From positions 1 through 64,000 of the forward strand of contig SFRL01000033.1 in the NCBI GenBank assembly GCA_004562765.1: 64,000 bases of DNA, in the 5' to 3' direction. The position numbers and the translations under genes were made by a program. The DNA is from a bacterium (GTDB taxonomy: Bacteria; Bacillota; Clostridia; Lachnospirales; Lachnospiraceae). Shown piece after piece: positions 42,357 through 51,619 of the stretch; the stretch's first letter is position 1; every line of letters begins with the position of its first letter. Below the pieces are notes generated by a model, which saw only the letters and a program-made list of their open reading frames with translations, made no database searches and was not told the DNA's origin.

Positions 42357-43985
42357 ATGAAAACGAGTAATGGCGGGAAAAGACTGATTTCCTGTGCATT
42401 GACGGCTGCAATGGCAGCAGGGCTTTTGGCGGGCTGTGGCAATGCTGTGCCGGATGATGGGCAGGATTCGAAAAATGCAACAGAGAACGAGGAAACAGAA
42501 GCTGCAGCTGAGACATCACAGGCACCGGAGTACAAATTTAAGATGACCTATGACGGGATCGCCACCGGAGATGTATCTTCCGGCGTATCCGTACATGACC
42601 CTTCCATCGTGAAGGATGGTGACACCTATTATATATTCGGTTCACATATGTCAGCGGCAAAGTGTGATGACCTGATGAGCTGGGAGAAGGTGGCTGATGG
42701 ATATACGACCAGTAATCCGGTTTATGGACAGATCTATGACGTAAAGGAGAAAGCCTTCGCTTATTCCGGAGACAAGACCAGTCTGATCCAGACGGATGAC
42801 AAGCAGACACATGTGTGGGCCCCGGATGTGATCTATAACAAGGCGAACGGTCTTTATTATATGTATTACTGCACGACCTCCACATGGAATGCATCAAATC
42901 TGTGTTACGGCACTTCTGAGACGATCGAGGGCCCTTATGAGTGGCAGGGCGCGCTGATCTATTCGGGCTTTGACAAGGAGACGATCAAAGCAACGGATGT
43001 GCTCGACTATGTGGACGAGGAATATGCACTGAAACATTATGTGAGAAACAACGGATACAATGTGGATGAGTACCCGAATGCCATCGATCCCAGTGTTTTC
43101 TATGATGAGGACGGCAGAATGTGGATGGTATACGGTTCCTGGAGCGGTGGTATTTATCTGCTGGAGCTTGATCCGCAGACGGGACTGGTCATTCATCCCG
43201 AGGCAGATCCGGACAACAACGTGGATGCCTATTACGGCAAACGGCTGTTGGGCGGCGGACACAAATCCATCGAGGGACCGTACATATTGTATGATGAAAA
43301 AGACGGCTACTATTACCTGTTTGTATCCTATGGCGTGCTGACCAGCGCAGGTGGCTATCAGGTGCGCGTGTTCCGTTCGGAGACCGTGGACGGAGATTAT
43401 GTGGATATGAACGGTGCATATCCCACCATCAAGGATGACCACCAACTGTTCGGATTAAAGCTGACCGGAAATTATAAACTGCCTTCTCTGGACAAGGCAT
43501 ATATGGCAACGGGACACAACTCCGCGCTGATCGATGACGACGGAAAGATGTATCTCGTTTATCATACCCGTTTTAACGACGGCGGCGAGGGACATTCACC
43601 ACGTGTACACCAGATGATCGTCAACGAGGACGGTTGGCCCTGCGAGCTGCCTTATCAGACACAGGGAGAGACGGTCAGTGAAAACGGCTATGAACAGTCT
43701 GAGATCGTGGGCAGATATTTTGTGACAAATCAGGGTACAGATATCAGCAGTGAGATCGCAAATCCGGTGATCCTGTATCTGAATGCGGACGGTACGGTTG
43801 TCGGCAGAGATTCGGAGGGAACATGGGAGGCAAAGGACGGCACTTATTATATGAATATTACCATTGACGGAGAGGAGTATAAGGGTGTGTTCTGCCAGAT
43901 GAAGGACGAGGCAGGCACGGATGTGATGACCTTCTCTGCGGTTGGTTCCAACAAGAGTGTATGGGGAGTAAGCTATGGACAATAA
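42357..43985 (+). CDS. Extracellular GH43 endo-alpha-1,5-L-arabinanase, lipoprotein
   Basis: 542 aa from ATG 42357, directly after AGGAGGC. The signal peptide ends in LLAGC, giving a surface lipoprotein with an acidic, Ala/Glu-rich spacer (about 25-60). The GH43 propeller has SVHDPSIVKDG (base Asp), NAIDPSVFYDEDGRMWMVYGSW (Asp) and SIEGPYILYDE (acid Glu); ATGHNSALIDDDGK carries the calcium-site histidine of arabinanases. A C-terminal barrel domain (about 440-540, IVGRYFVTNQGTD) is the usual GH43 accessory domain. It should cut the arabinan backbone into oligosaccharides for the importer. It overlaps the next gene by 11 nt. Confidence 0.92.
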   Translation: MKTSNGGKRLISCALTAAMAAGLLAGCGNAVPDDGQDSKNATENEETEAAAETSQAPEYKFKMTYDGIATGDVSSGVSVHDPSIVKDGDTYYIFGSHMSAAKCDDLMSWEKVADGYTTSNPVYGQIYDVKEKAFAYSGDKTSLIQTDDKQTHVWAPDVIYNKANGLYYMYYCTTSTWNASNLCYGTSETIEGPYEWQGALIYSGFDKETIKATDVLDYVDEEYALKHYVRNNGYNVDEYPNAIDPSVFYDEDGRMWMVYGSWSGGIYLLELDPQTGLVIHPEADPDNNVDAYYGKRLLGGGHKSIEGPYILYDEKDGYYYLFVSYGVLTSAGGYQVRVFRSETVDGDYVDMNGAYPTIKDDHQLFGLKLTGNYKLPSLDKAYMATGHNSALIDDDGKMYLVYHTRFNDGGEGHSPRVHQMIVNEDGWPCELPYQTQGETVSENGYEQSEIVGRYFVTNQGTDISSEIANPVILYLNADGTVVGRDSEGTWEAKDGTYYMNITIDGEEYKGVFCQMKDEAGTDVMTFSAVGSNKSVWGVSYGQ

Positions 43986-44922
43986 ACTCACATTTAATAA
44001 ACCGTGGATCCTGCAGCGTGCGGATCCCTATGTATACAGACATACAGACGGCACTTACTATTTTACGGCTTCCGTGCCGGAATATGACCGGATCGTTCTG
44101 CGCAGCAGTGACTCTTTGGCTGGACTTGCCGATGCGCAGGAGCTGGAGGTATGGCACAAGCATGAAAGCGGTCCCCAGAGCCTGCATATCTGGGCTCCGG
44201 AACTGCATTATCTGTTTGGAAAATGGTATATTTATTATGCGGGCGGAGACAAGGATGACATCTGGGCGCTCCGCCCGTATGTGCTGGAGTGTCAGGGACA
44301 GGATCCGATGCGTGATCCGTGGATCGAAAAGGGAAAAATGACGCGTGCAGAGGATGACGAGTTTTCCTTCGAGGCGTTTTCGTTAGATGGAACTGTCTTT
44401 GAGGTAAATGGTATCTGGTATTACATCTGGGCGGAGAAGGTGGGCGTTGGCAGGCAGATCTCCAATCTGTATATCGCCCGCATGAAAAACGGTTATACAC
44501 TGGACACGGTACAGGTGATGCTGACCACGCCCGACTATGACTGGGAGCGTTATGGCTTCTGGGTAAACGAAGGACCGGCAGTTATTCAACGGAACGGAAA
44601 GGTGTTCGTGACCTATTCGGCAAGTGATACCGGCATCCATTACTGCATGGGAATGCTGACCGCGGATGCGGACAGTGACCTGCTGGACCCGTTGTCATGG
44701 AAAAAGGAGCGCTATCCGGTGCTTTGCACCAGTGAAGAACACGTTGTCTACGGACCCGGACACAATTCTTTTACAACAGATGAGAATGGTGATGACATTC
44801 TGGTCTATCATGCCAGAACGGAAGCGGAGATCGTTGGAAATCCGCTGTATAATCCCAACCGCCATGCGATGCTCATGAAGTTTGACTGGAAAGACGGCAG
44901 ACCGGTATTTCCCTTTGACTAG
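43975..44922 (+). CDS. Cytoplasmic GH43 alpha-L-arabinofuranosidase
   Basis: 315 aa, no signal peptide, a bare GH43 propeller: QRADPYVYRHTDGTYYFTAS (base Asp), then IWAPELHYLFGKWYIYYA, and VNEGPAVIQRNGKVFVTYS (acid Glu), plus YGPGHNSFTTDENG near the end. It probably removes arabinose from imported arabino-oligosaccharides or branched fragments, working beside the GH51 enzyme. It overlaps the arabinanase gene by 11 nt, so export-type and cytoplasmic enzymes are made from one message. Confidence 0.9.
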   Translation: MDNKLTFNKPWILQRADPYVYRHTDGTYYFTASVPEYDRIVLRSSDSLAGLADAQELEVWHKHESGPQSLHIWAPELHYLFGKWYIYYAGGDKDDIWALRPYVLECQGQDPMRDPWIEKGKMTRAEDDEFSFEAFSLDGTVFEVNGIWYYIWAEKVGVGRQISNLYIARMKNGYTLDTVQVMLTTPDYDWERYGFWVNEGPAVIQRNGKVFVTYSASDTGIHYCMGMLTADADSDLLDPLSWKKERYPVLCTSEEHVVYGPGHNSFTTDENGDDILVYHARTEAEIVGNPLYNPNRHAMLMKFDWKDGRPVFPFD

Positions 44923-44978
44923 AACACAGGATCAGTGGGCAACGTGCCATGAAATGATGACAGAAAGCAGAAACTGAG

Positions 44979-45242
44979 ATGGAACAGCGAATTTGCACCA
45001 GATGCCTGTTGCGTGAGCTGATCGATTCGGACGCATCCAAACAGGCAGAGCTGGAAATGATCGAAAAATATCGCGATGCGATCAAACAGGCGGACCGGGT
45101 GACGGAGGAGGAGTATGAGCGCAGACTGTCTGTCTGTCAGCAGTGCGACAAACTCCTCACCGGAACCTGCGGCGCCTGCGGCTGCTACGTAGAATTGCGG
45201 GCAGTCGCTAAGGTGTCGCATTGTCCGCGCAAGAAGTGGTAA
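44979..45242 (+). CDS. DUF6171 small cysteine-rich protein
   Basis: 87 aa. Four CxxC-type pairs (CTRC, CQQC, CGACGC and a late Cys) suggest a zinc- or Fe-S-binding fold; the spacing fits the DUF6171 family of Clostridia. A central helix (QAELEMIEKYRDAIKQADRV) separates the pairs. Function unknown. It closes the GH43 operon, 56 nt after the cytoplasmic enzyme gene, and is followed by a strong terminator. Probably cytoplasmic. Confidence 0.75.
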   Translation: MEQRICTRCLLRELIDSDASKQAELEMIEKYRDAIKQADRVTEEEYERRLSVCQQCDKLLTGTCGACGCYVELRAVAKVSHCPRKKW

Positions 45243-45244
45243 AA

Positions 45245-45273
45245 TAAAAAAAGTGCCAAAGGCACTTTTTTTA
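45245..45273 (+). terminator. Bidirectional terminator after the GH43 operon
   Basis: AAAAAAAGTGCC and GGCACTTTTTTT form a perfect 12-bp stem with an AAA loop; it can also end the convergent ArsR-type gene. Confidence 0.9.
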
Positions 45274-45282
45274 TTTTGTGAA

Positions 45283-46200
45283 TTATTCAATGGGCATATA
45301 ATTGATGCTCACCTGAATGTCCTGCGCATAGTTTCCGAAGGTCTTGCCGTAGAGCGTCAGACCGCCGACATGAGTGGCATCTTCTTCCACAGCCAGACGG
45401 AAACGGATGCTGCTGGTGTAGTCCAAATGCAGCATGCTGATCGTGACATCTGAGATTTTAAATCCGTCCATATAGGTGCCCTTTTTGTTGATCACCAGCA
45501 ACTTTAACAGACCGTATTGGTTGCAATTTGCAGGCCACCATTCCGGTGTAAAGATGCCGCGTACATCGCCGAAATCAGCGGGAGATGTCCAACATCCAAG
45601 GCGCGTGTCGTTGATGTAAAAGCTGATGTCCGACGGCCAATTGTTGGAACTTCCGGGTGCCTCAGAGCCGATCTCCATGGAGATGGAGATCTGGGACACC
45701 TTCTGCTGAACCGGGATGAGATTGGGGATGGCGTACTCGACATAACCTTTTGAAAACCACAGGAGGTCCGCGTTAAAGCGATCAGGATGGTCGAAATAGC
45801 GGACATCATCCCATTCGCCAATGACGGACTCACTTGTGGCAACGCCGCAGGTCGGGCAGACATCATAAGAAGAGAACTGACCCACACGGATCTGCGTGTT
45901 AAATACATTTGTGTAATCGATCGGCTTTTCGATGTCCACGATGATACGATCCTGAATGATGGAACACATTTTCTGGTTGCCGTGTCCGGCAGACTCATTG
46001 GAAGTGCTGATCAAACCGCATTCTTCGAGCTTTTTAATATGCCCGGTAAGGGCACCGTTGCTGATATTCAGCTCACTTGCCAGCTGATTCATACTCATCT
46101 GGTCATTTTCCAGAAGAATGTTTAATATCTGGAGACGGATCTCGGAACCAAGTGCTTTAAAGGTTTCCAGACCCTCATCCAGTGAAGTGATATGGATCAT
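45283..46200 (-). CDS. ArsR-type regulator with C-terminal sugar-sensing domain
   Basis: 305 aa from ATG 46200 on the minus strand (AGGAG upstream). Residues 8-85 are an ArsR winged helix (FKALGSEIRLQILNILLENDQMSMNQLASELNIS). The remaining 220 residues carry a CPTCG knuckle and blocks YFDHPDRFNADLLWFSKGYVEYAIPN and FTPEWWPANCNQYG, a beta-rich domain found in a clostridial subfamily located beside sugar-use genes. It is convergent with the GH43 genes and divergent from the importer operon, so it most likely controls the arabinan locus. The effector is probably an arabinose derivative, but this is inference. Confidence 0.85.
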   Translation of the reverse strand: MIHITSLDEGLETFKALGSEIRLQILNILLENDQMSMNQLASELNISNGALTGHIKKLEECGLISTSNESAGHGNQKMCSIIQDRIIVDIEKPIDYTNVFNTQIRVGQFSSYDVCPTCGVATSESVIGEWDDVRYFDHPDRFNADLLWFSKGYVEYAIPNLIPVQQKVSQISISMEIGSEAPGSSNNWPSDISFYINDTRLGCWTSPADFGDVRGIFTPEWWPANCNQYGLLKLLVINKKGTYMDGFKISDVTISMLHLDYTSSIRFRLAVEEDATHVGGLTLYGKTFGNYAQDIQVSINYMPIE

Positions 46201-46270
46201 GTCGTCTGTTCTCCTATTGAATATATTTTTGCATTTATTTGAAATATTTCTTGTATATCTATTATTTCTT

Positions 46271-46299
46271 ATTATAGGATTTTCGGTCAATTGTGTCAA
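46271..46299 (-). promoter_or_regulatory. Consensus promoter of the ArsR-type regulator
   Basis: On the minus strand, perfect TTGACA and TATAAT with a 17-nt spacer; about 70 nt before the start codon. Confidence 0.85.
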
Positions 46300-46451
46300 T
46301 AAAAATTCTCGAAATATCAAGGTTTGACTAAATTACTTTAGAAAAACATGCTTAAATGAATGAAAAAAATCAAAGCATTGTGCAAATGTGACAATTGCAT
46401 TGCGAAAACAAGGGACTTGCTGTGATAGATTTTTGTGCAATTCATGGATAT

Positions 46452-46480
46452 TCTAAAATAGTTTAAGAAAATCTAAAATA
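46452..46480 (+). promoter_or_regulatory. Two direct repeats next to the importer promoter
   Basis: TCTAAAATA at 46452-46460 and 46472-46480, exactly 20 bp apart and ending 4 bp before the -35 box. Two helical turns of spacing fits binding by a dimeric regulator, perhaps the divergent ArsR-type protein. Confidence 0.5.
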
Positions 46481-46484
46481 ATCG

Positions 46485-46513
46485 TTGACATCAGGACGAA
46501 GAAATTATATAGT
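46485..46513 (+). promoter_or_regulatory. Promoter of the importer operon
   Basis: Perfect TTGACA (46485-46490), 17 nt, TATAGT (46508-46513). The leader to the first start codon is about 80 nt. Confidence 0.8.
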
Positions 46514-46600
46514 AATTGCATAAGGAACACGCGAGAGACATCAGGGAACATTCTGATAGCTACTTATTAAGCCCAGCATTTGTACTAAGGAGGGACCCGG

Positions 46601-46672
46601 ATGAAGCGTGTGGCACTTAAAACTTTCAATTTCATATTTAAAGGAAAAGTGATTAAAGGAGGAGAATCATGA
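46601..46672 (+). CDS. 23-codon ORF overlapping the binding-protein gene
   Basis: ATG 46601 has an AAGGAGGG ribosome binding site 9 nt upstream and opens a 23-codon frame (MKRVALKTFNFIFKGK then VIKGGES) whose TGA overlaps the ATG of the solute-binding protein gene by ATGA. Its own last codons include that gene's Shine-Dalgarno. Translation of the short ORF would thus control or prime translation of the binding protein. No homology was recognised, so it may act only through coupling. Confidence 0.55.
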   Translation: MKRVALKTFNFIFKGKVIKGGES

Positions 46673-48144
46673 AGAAGAAAATCGTTAGTGCACTCATGTG
46701 TACCGCACTCGTTGCTTCCATGCTCGTAGGATGTGGCAGCGGCGAGACCAACCCGCCGGCAGATGCATCTGATGCAGCTGCAACTGATGACGCAGCAGGC
46801 GACACCGCAGAGGCTGATGACACCGAGGACGCTGCTGAGGACGAGGCTGAGACAGCAGAGGCTGAGGCTGTTACAAACACCTTCGGTGATCCCAACGGAA
46901 CACATTTAGAGATGTGGACATTCGTAGAGCTGCACGGACAGCATTACGGTAAGATGGCAGCAGACTGGAACACTGCACATCCTGATAACACCATCGAGAT
47001 CACCTGTACGACATATCCTTATGCAGATATGCACACCAAGCTTTTGACTGCATTACAGTCAGGCACAGGTGCTCCTGATATCTGTGACGTAGAGGTTGGA
47101 CAGTTCCCCAACGTAGTTGAAGGTCAGGATACATGGCTTGTTCCTTTAAATGATTATGCAGCAGATTATCTGGATACGATGGTTCCCGCACGTATGGAGA
47201 CCTATCAGGGTGCAGACGGAAATTATTACGGCGCTCCTTATCACGTAGGTGCAACTGTTATGTATTACAATGTGGCAGCAATGGCAGAGGCAATGGGCAT
47301 CTCAGAGGATGAGGTTACCGCAAAGATCGATGCAGTAGTTACCTGGGATGATTATCAGGCACTTGGAGAAGAGTATATCGCAGCGATCGGACAGGATGGC
47401 AAGTACTTCACTTCTGTAGATACAGGCGGAACAGACTGGTTATGGCTGGCAATGGCTGAGTACGGCGATGACTGGACCGGCGGTTTCGAAGGTCCTGCAA
47501 ACGTTCAGCTTGATTCTGTAAAGAAGATGTTAGAGATGCAGCAGTCTTGGTTAGACAGCGGTCTGGCAGAGGTTTCTCCTGACGGACATGTTGACCTTGA
47601 GGCTGGTTTCCAGAATATCATGGATCACAATATCGTTTCTTTCCCGAAGGCAATGTGGTATATGAGCCGTTTCACCAACTATATGCCTGAGGAAAAGGGA
47701 AATTGGTACATTGCTAAGTGCCCGGTATTTGAGGCTGGACAGAAGATGTCCGTAGGTATCGGCGGAACCGGTACAGTTGTAACACAGCAGTCTTCAGCAA
47801 AAGAGCTGGCAGCAGAGTTTGTTTGCTGGGCAAAGATGTCTGAGGAAGGCGAGCAGAACATCTGGGATCTGTTAGGATTCGACGTATGTAACACCGCTTG
47901 CTGGTCAATGGATTCTTTTGCACATAATGACGAGAATATCTACAACAGCTACTTCAGAAACTATCCTTATGACGTACTGAATGAGATCGGTCTCGATAAC
48001 ATCGGCAAGATCTCCGTTGTAGCGATCAGCCCTACCATCAACGAGTATGTATGTAATACAACCTTGAACGAGGTACTCGAGGACAAGATGGATGTATCTG
48101 AGGCTCTTCAGGAGTTACAGGATGCAGTTGATTTAGAGCAGTAA
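46669..48144 (+). CDS. ABC importer solute-binding lipoprotein (oligosaccharide)
   Basis: 491 aa. Signal peptide with lipobox MLVGC (Cys about 24), then a low-complexity Asp/Ala/Glu linker of about 45 residues (DASDAAATDDAAGDTAEADD), then a family-1 extracellular binding fold: HLEMWTFVELHGQHYGKMAADWN, APDICDVEVGQFPNVVEG and YGAPYHVGATVMYYNVAAMAEAMG. It captures arabinan fragments for the two permeases encoded next, equivalent to AraN of Bacillus. The start is coupled to the 23-codon ORF. Codon use is biased, in keeping with high expression. The hairpin after it suggests a higher level than the permeases. Confidence 0.92.
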   Translation: MKKKIVSALMCTALVASMLVGCGSGETNPPADASDAAATDDAAGDTAEADDTEDAAEDEAETAEAEAVTNTFGDPNGTHLEMWTFVELHGQHYGKMAADWNTAHPDNTIEITCTTYPYADMHTKLLTALQSGTGAPDICDVEVGQFPNVVEGQDTWLVPLNDYAADYLDTMVPARMETYQGADGNYYGAPYHVGATVMYYNVAAMAEAMGISEDEVTAKIDAVVTWDDYQALGEEYIAAIGQDGKYFTSVDTGGTDWLWLAMAEYGDDWTGGFEGPANVQLDSVKKMLEMQQSWLDSGLAEVSPDGHVDLEAGFQNIMDHNIVSFPKAMWYMSRFTNYMPEEKGNWYIAKCPVFEAGQKMSVGIGGTGTVVTQQSSAKELAAEFVCWAKMSEEGEQNIWDLLGFDVCNTACWSMDSFAHNDENIYNSYFRNYPYDVLNEIGLDNIGKISVVAISPTINEYVCNTTLNEVLEDKMDVSEALQELQDAVDLEQ

Positions 48145-48167
48145 AATCAAAAGTGTGACTTAACGAT

Positions 48168-48206
48168 GGGGATGTCAGAGAGGTTTTCCTCTGGCATCCC
48201 CGTTTT
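48168..48206 (+). terminator. Intercistronic hairpin after the binding-protein gene
   Basis: GGGGATGTCAGAG pairs with CTCTGGCATCCCC (12 of 13 bp) followed by GTTTTC. The weak T-tail suggests partial termination or 3'-end protection, which sets a binding protein:permease ratio above one. Confidence 0.7.
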
Positions 48207-48266
48207 CAATAGGAAAGTCCGGGTGGGTGTTTCGATTGCTTTGGGCTGACAAGGAGGGTGTTTGTT

Positions 48267-49163
48267 TTGAAGATAAAGAAATTTTTCTATTCACAAAAGG
48301 TAGCTCCGTACGTGTTTGTGGTACCCTTTGTGCTGAGCTTTTTGATCTTCTGGATCTATCCGCTCATTTCTTCCATTACAATGAGCTTTCAGGATATCGG
48401 GGCTGTATCCAGTGAGTGGATCGGCTTCAAAAACTACACAAAGCTGTTGAAAGATAAGGTGTTTATCACTGCTATCTGCAACAGTGCAAAATATATGTTT
48501 TTTACACTGGTACTTTTAATCCCGTTCCCCATGCTGTTTGCAGTGTTGATGGACAGCCGTCTGGTAAAGGCAAAGGGTGTGTGGAAAGCGATTCTTTATA
48601 TGCCGGCATTGACATCTGTTGTTATTTCCGGTACATTATTCCGTCTGATGTTTACCGAGTATCCCACCGGTCAGATGAACATGATCACACAGATGCTCGG
48701 ACTTGGTACATATAAATGGCTAAAAATGGGTTGGTCCGGTATGCTGGCACTGTTGATCGTGGCATGCTGGCGGTGGACCGGCGTTAATATGTTATATTTC
48801 CTTTCAGGATTGCGCGCTATTGATACTTCTCTTTATGAGGCAGCTGAGATCGATGGTGCAAGTGCGTGGCAGAAATTCCGCTATGTGACACTGCCCCTGT
48901 TAAAACCGACTACGGTTTATGTGCTGACGATCTCCATCTATGCAGGATTGGCGATGTTCCTCGAATCCTACATGCTATGGGCGGGAAACAATTCGCCGAA
49001 CAATATCGGTCTGACGATCGTCGGATACCTGTACAAGCGCGGTATTGAGAAGAACGATATGGGTTATGCATGTGCAGTCGGCGTGGTACTGCTTGTGATC
49101 GCACTGGCTATCAATATCGTACAGCTCATTGCAAACGGCACGTTTAAGAATAAGGAGGACTAG
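48267..49163 (+). CDS. ABC sugar importer permease (AraP-like)
   Basis: 298 aa. I place the start at TTG 48267, 9 nt after AAGGAGGG; the GTG at 48258 lies on that site. Six membrane helices and the importer EAA loop YEAAEIDGASAWQKFRYVTLPLLKPTT (about 195-222) that docks the ATPase. Similar to AraP/MalF-type permeases for arabino-oligosaccharides. It is followed by its partner permease after 2 nt. No ATPase gene is in the locus, so a shared MsmX-type ATPase must be supplied from elsewhere. Confidence 0.92.
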   Translation: MKIKKFFYSQKVAPYVFVVPFVLSFLIFWIYPLISSITMSFQDIGAVSSEWIGFKNYTKLLKDKVFITAICNSAKYMFFTLVLLIPFPMLFAVLMDSRLVKAKGVWKAILYMPALTSVVISGTLFRLMFTEYPTGQMNMITQMLGLGTYKWLKMGWSGMLALLIVACWRWTGVNMLYFLSGLRAIDTSLYEAAEIDGASAWQKFRYVTLPLLKPTTVYVLTISIYAGLAMFLESYMLWAGNNSPNNIGLTIVGYLYKRGIEKNDMGYACAVGVVLLVIALAINIVQLIANGTFKNKED

Positions 49164-49165
49164 TC

Positions 49166-50044
49166 ATGGCAGAAGTAGATAACAAAGCCTCCAGACAGGG
49201 CAAAGCTAAGAAAACTGTCGGAACGATCCTGGCAACCGGATTTTTTGCGGTCTTGAGTGCGATCATCATTTTTCCGGTGTTCGCTGGACTGCTGGCATCG
49301 TTCCGTCCGGGTACAGAATTGATCCGCCGCGGATTGTCAATCAATCTTGACTTTTCCACCATGAACCTGAATAATTATAATTATCTGTTTTCAGGAAATG
49401 CGGATAGTCAGAAGTACTTTATGTGGTATAAAAATTCACTGGTCATCACGATCGTTTCTGTGGTACTGACATTGTTTATCTGCTACTTTGTGGCATATGG
49501 CTTGTCTATGTACAAATTCAAGGGTCAGAATCTTCTGTTTTTCCTTGTGATCGCAACGATGATGGTGCCTTTTGAGATCTTGATGCTTCCGTTATATAAG
49601 GAAATCATTGCGTTGCATCTGATCGATACTTATGTCGGTGTTATTATCATCGGACTGTGTAATGCTTCCACGATCTTTTTCTTCCGTCAGTTCTTATCCG
49701 GACTGCCGAAGGAACTGTTGGACGCTGCTCGTATCGATGGCGCTACTGAGTATGGTATCGCAGTCAAGATCATTTTACCGCTGGCAAAGCCGGCATTTGC
49801 TTCCATGGGTATTCTGCAGGCGATGGGAACCTGGAATGCGATCCTCTGGCCGCTTCTTGTATTAAAGGGCGCAGAGAAGTTTACGCTTCCGATCGGTCTG
49901 AACACGCTGCTGACACCTTACGGAAACAACTATGATGTGCTGATCGCGGGTTCCATGTTTGGTATCCTGCCGATCTTCGTGATCTTCCTGATCTTCCAGA
50001 AATATATTATCGAGGGTATGACTGCAGGAGCAGTTAAGGGCTAA
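49166..50044 (+). CDS. ABC sugar importer permease (AraQ-like)
   Basis: 292 aa, six membrane helices after a polar N-terminus. The ATPase-docking loop LLDAARIDGATEYGIAVKIILPLAKPAFASMG (about 188-219) is typical of MalG/AraQ permeases. It pairs with the preceding permease to form the membrane channel of the arabinan-fragment importer. AAGGAGGAC precedes the start by 7 nt, inside the end of the previous gene. The GH51 gene follows after 20 nt, so import and hydrolysis are one operon. Confidence 0.93.
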   Translation: MAEVDNKASRQGKAKKTVGTILATGFFAVLSAIIIFPVFAGLLASFRPGTELIRRGLSINLDFSTMNLNNYNYLFSGNADSQKYFMWYKNSLVITIVSVVLTLFICYFVAYGLSMYKFKGQNLLFFLVIATMMVPFEILMLPLYKEIIALHLIDTYVGVIIIGLCNASTIFFFRQFLSGLPKELLDAARIDGATEYGIAVKIILPLAKPAFASMGILQAMGTWNAILWPLLVLKGAEKFTLPIGLNTLLTPYGNNYDVLIAGSMFGILPIFVIFLIFQKYIIEGMTAGAVKG

Positions 50045-50064
50045 AAAAGTCAAAAGGAGTAGAT

Positions 50065-51585
50065 ATGGCAAAACTGATTATTAACAACGAGAGTAAAAAG
50101 AGCACGATCGCACCTGAGATCTACGGACATTTTTCCGAGCATCTCGGACGGTGCATCTATGAGGGATTGTATGTGGGAGAAGACTCTGACATCCCGAATG
50201 TTAACGGTATGCGTACCGATGTTGTCGAGGCATTGAAGGAGATGAAGATTCCGGTACTTCGCTGGCCGGGCGGATGCTTCGCTGACGAATATCACTGGAT
50301 GGACGGTATCGGACCGAAGGCATCCAGAAAGAAAATGATCAATACCCATTGGGGCGGTGTTGTGGAGGACAACAGCTTCGGAACCCATGAGTTTTTTGAA
50401 CTGTGTCGTCAGTTGGGCTGCAAAACCTATATCAACGGCAATGTCGGAAGCGGAACCGTCCGTGAGATGAGTGAGTGGGTGGAGTACATGACATTTAACG
50501 GCGTTTCACCGATGGCTGATCTGCGCAAGGAGAATGGTCATGAGGAGCCGTGGAAGGTTGACTATTTCGGTGTCGGCAATGAGAACTGGGGCTGTGGCGG
50601 AAATATGCGTCCCCAGCATTATGCAGACGAGTACCGCAGATATCAGACCTATGTGAGAAATTATGCGGGAAACGCGCCGATCCAGAAAATCTGCTGCGGA
50701 CCGAATGTGGATGACTACGCATGGACAAAGGGTGTGCTGGAGACCTGCTATGATCACAGTGAGCCTCGTTTCCACGGATTTATGGACGGACTTTCCCTGC
50801 ATTATTACACACTTCCCGAGGTGGAGGATGATTGGAACAAGAAGGGCAGTGCGACAGACTTTACCGAGGAGATCTTCTACCAGACCTTAAAGCGCGGTTA
50901 CTATATGGAAGAGCTGATCAACCGTCACAGCGCGATCATGGATGAGTATGATCCCGACAAGCAGATCGGTCTGATCGTGGATGAGTGGGGCATCTGGACG
51001 GATGTGGAGCCGGGTACCAATCCGGGCTTCTTATATCAGCAGAATACCATGCGTGATGCGCTCGTTGCAGGTATGACGCTGAACATTTTCAACAAGCATT
51101 GCGACCGTGTCAAGATGGCTTGTATCGCACAGCTCATCAATGTATTGCAGTCTGTGATGCTGACAGACGGCGACAAGATGATCAAGACACCGACCTATCA
51201 TGTATTCCATATGTATCGTCATCATCAGGGAGCGGAATTGCTCTCCAGCGAGCTGATGGGCGCAGGAACGGTCGGCGCCGGCAAAAATGAGCTGCCGAAG
51301 GTGATCGAGTCTGCTTCTGTAGATGCGGATGGTATCATCACTATCACACTGACAAACAACTCTCTGGAATCCGCTGAGACAGTGGATGTTCAGTTGACTG
51401 CTGACGCAGCAGCTTACAATGTGGCAGAGGCTTCTGTTGTAGCAGGTGCGATGAACGCACACAACACGTTCGAGGCTCCTGAGGTCGTGACAGAGCAGCA
51501 GTTTAGCGCATATGAGAAGACCGCAGACGGAATCCGCGTGGAGCTTCCGGCTTGCAGCGTCGTAAGTATCCGCTTGAAAAAATAG
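50065..51585 (+). CDS. abfA: GH51 alpha-L-arabinofuranosidase
   Basis: 506 aa, cytoplasmic, the length and architecture of hexameric GH51 enzymes. The TIM barrel contains acid/base Glu173 in FGVGNENWGCGG and nucleophile Glu307 in LIVDEWGIW; LRWPGGCFADEYHWMDGIG is a family signature. A C-terminal beta sandwich (about 385-506) closes the protein. It removes alpha-1,2/1,3/1,5-linked arabinofuranose from imported oligosaccharides. AAAAGGAG lies 9 nt before ATG. A hairpin separates it from the GH127 gene. Confidence 0.96.
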   Translation: MAKLIINNESKKSTIAPEIYGHFSEHLGRCIYEGLYVGEDSDIPNVNGMRTDVVEALKEMKIPVLRWPGGCFADEYHWMDGIGPKASRKKMINTHWGGVVEDNSFGTHEFFELCRQLGCKTYINGNVGSGTVREMSEWVEYMTFNGVSPMADLRKENGHEEPWKVDYFGVGNENWGCGGNMRPQHYADEYRRYQTYVRNYAGNAPIQKICCGPNVDDYAWTKGVLETCYDHSEPRFHGFMDGLSLHYYTLPEVEDDWNKKGSATDFTEEIFYQTLKRGYYMEELINRHSAIMDEYDPDKQIGLIVDEWGIWTDVEPGTNPGFLYQQNTMRDALVAGMTLNIFNKHCDRVKMACIAQLINVLQSVMLTDGDKMIKTPTYHVFHMYRHHQGAELLSSELMGAGTVGAGKNELPKVIESASVDADGIITITLTNNSLESAETVDVQLTADAAAYNVAEASVVAGAMNAHNTFEAPEVVTEQQFSAYEKTADGIRVELPACSVVSIRLKK

Positions 51586-51619
51586 TTTTTAAATCCCTTA
51601 ATAGTTTAGTTGATTTCAT

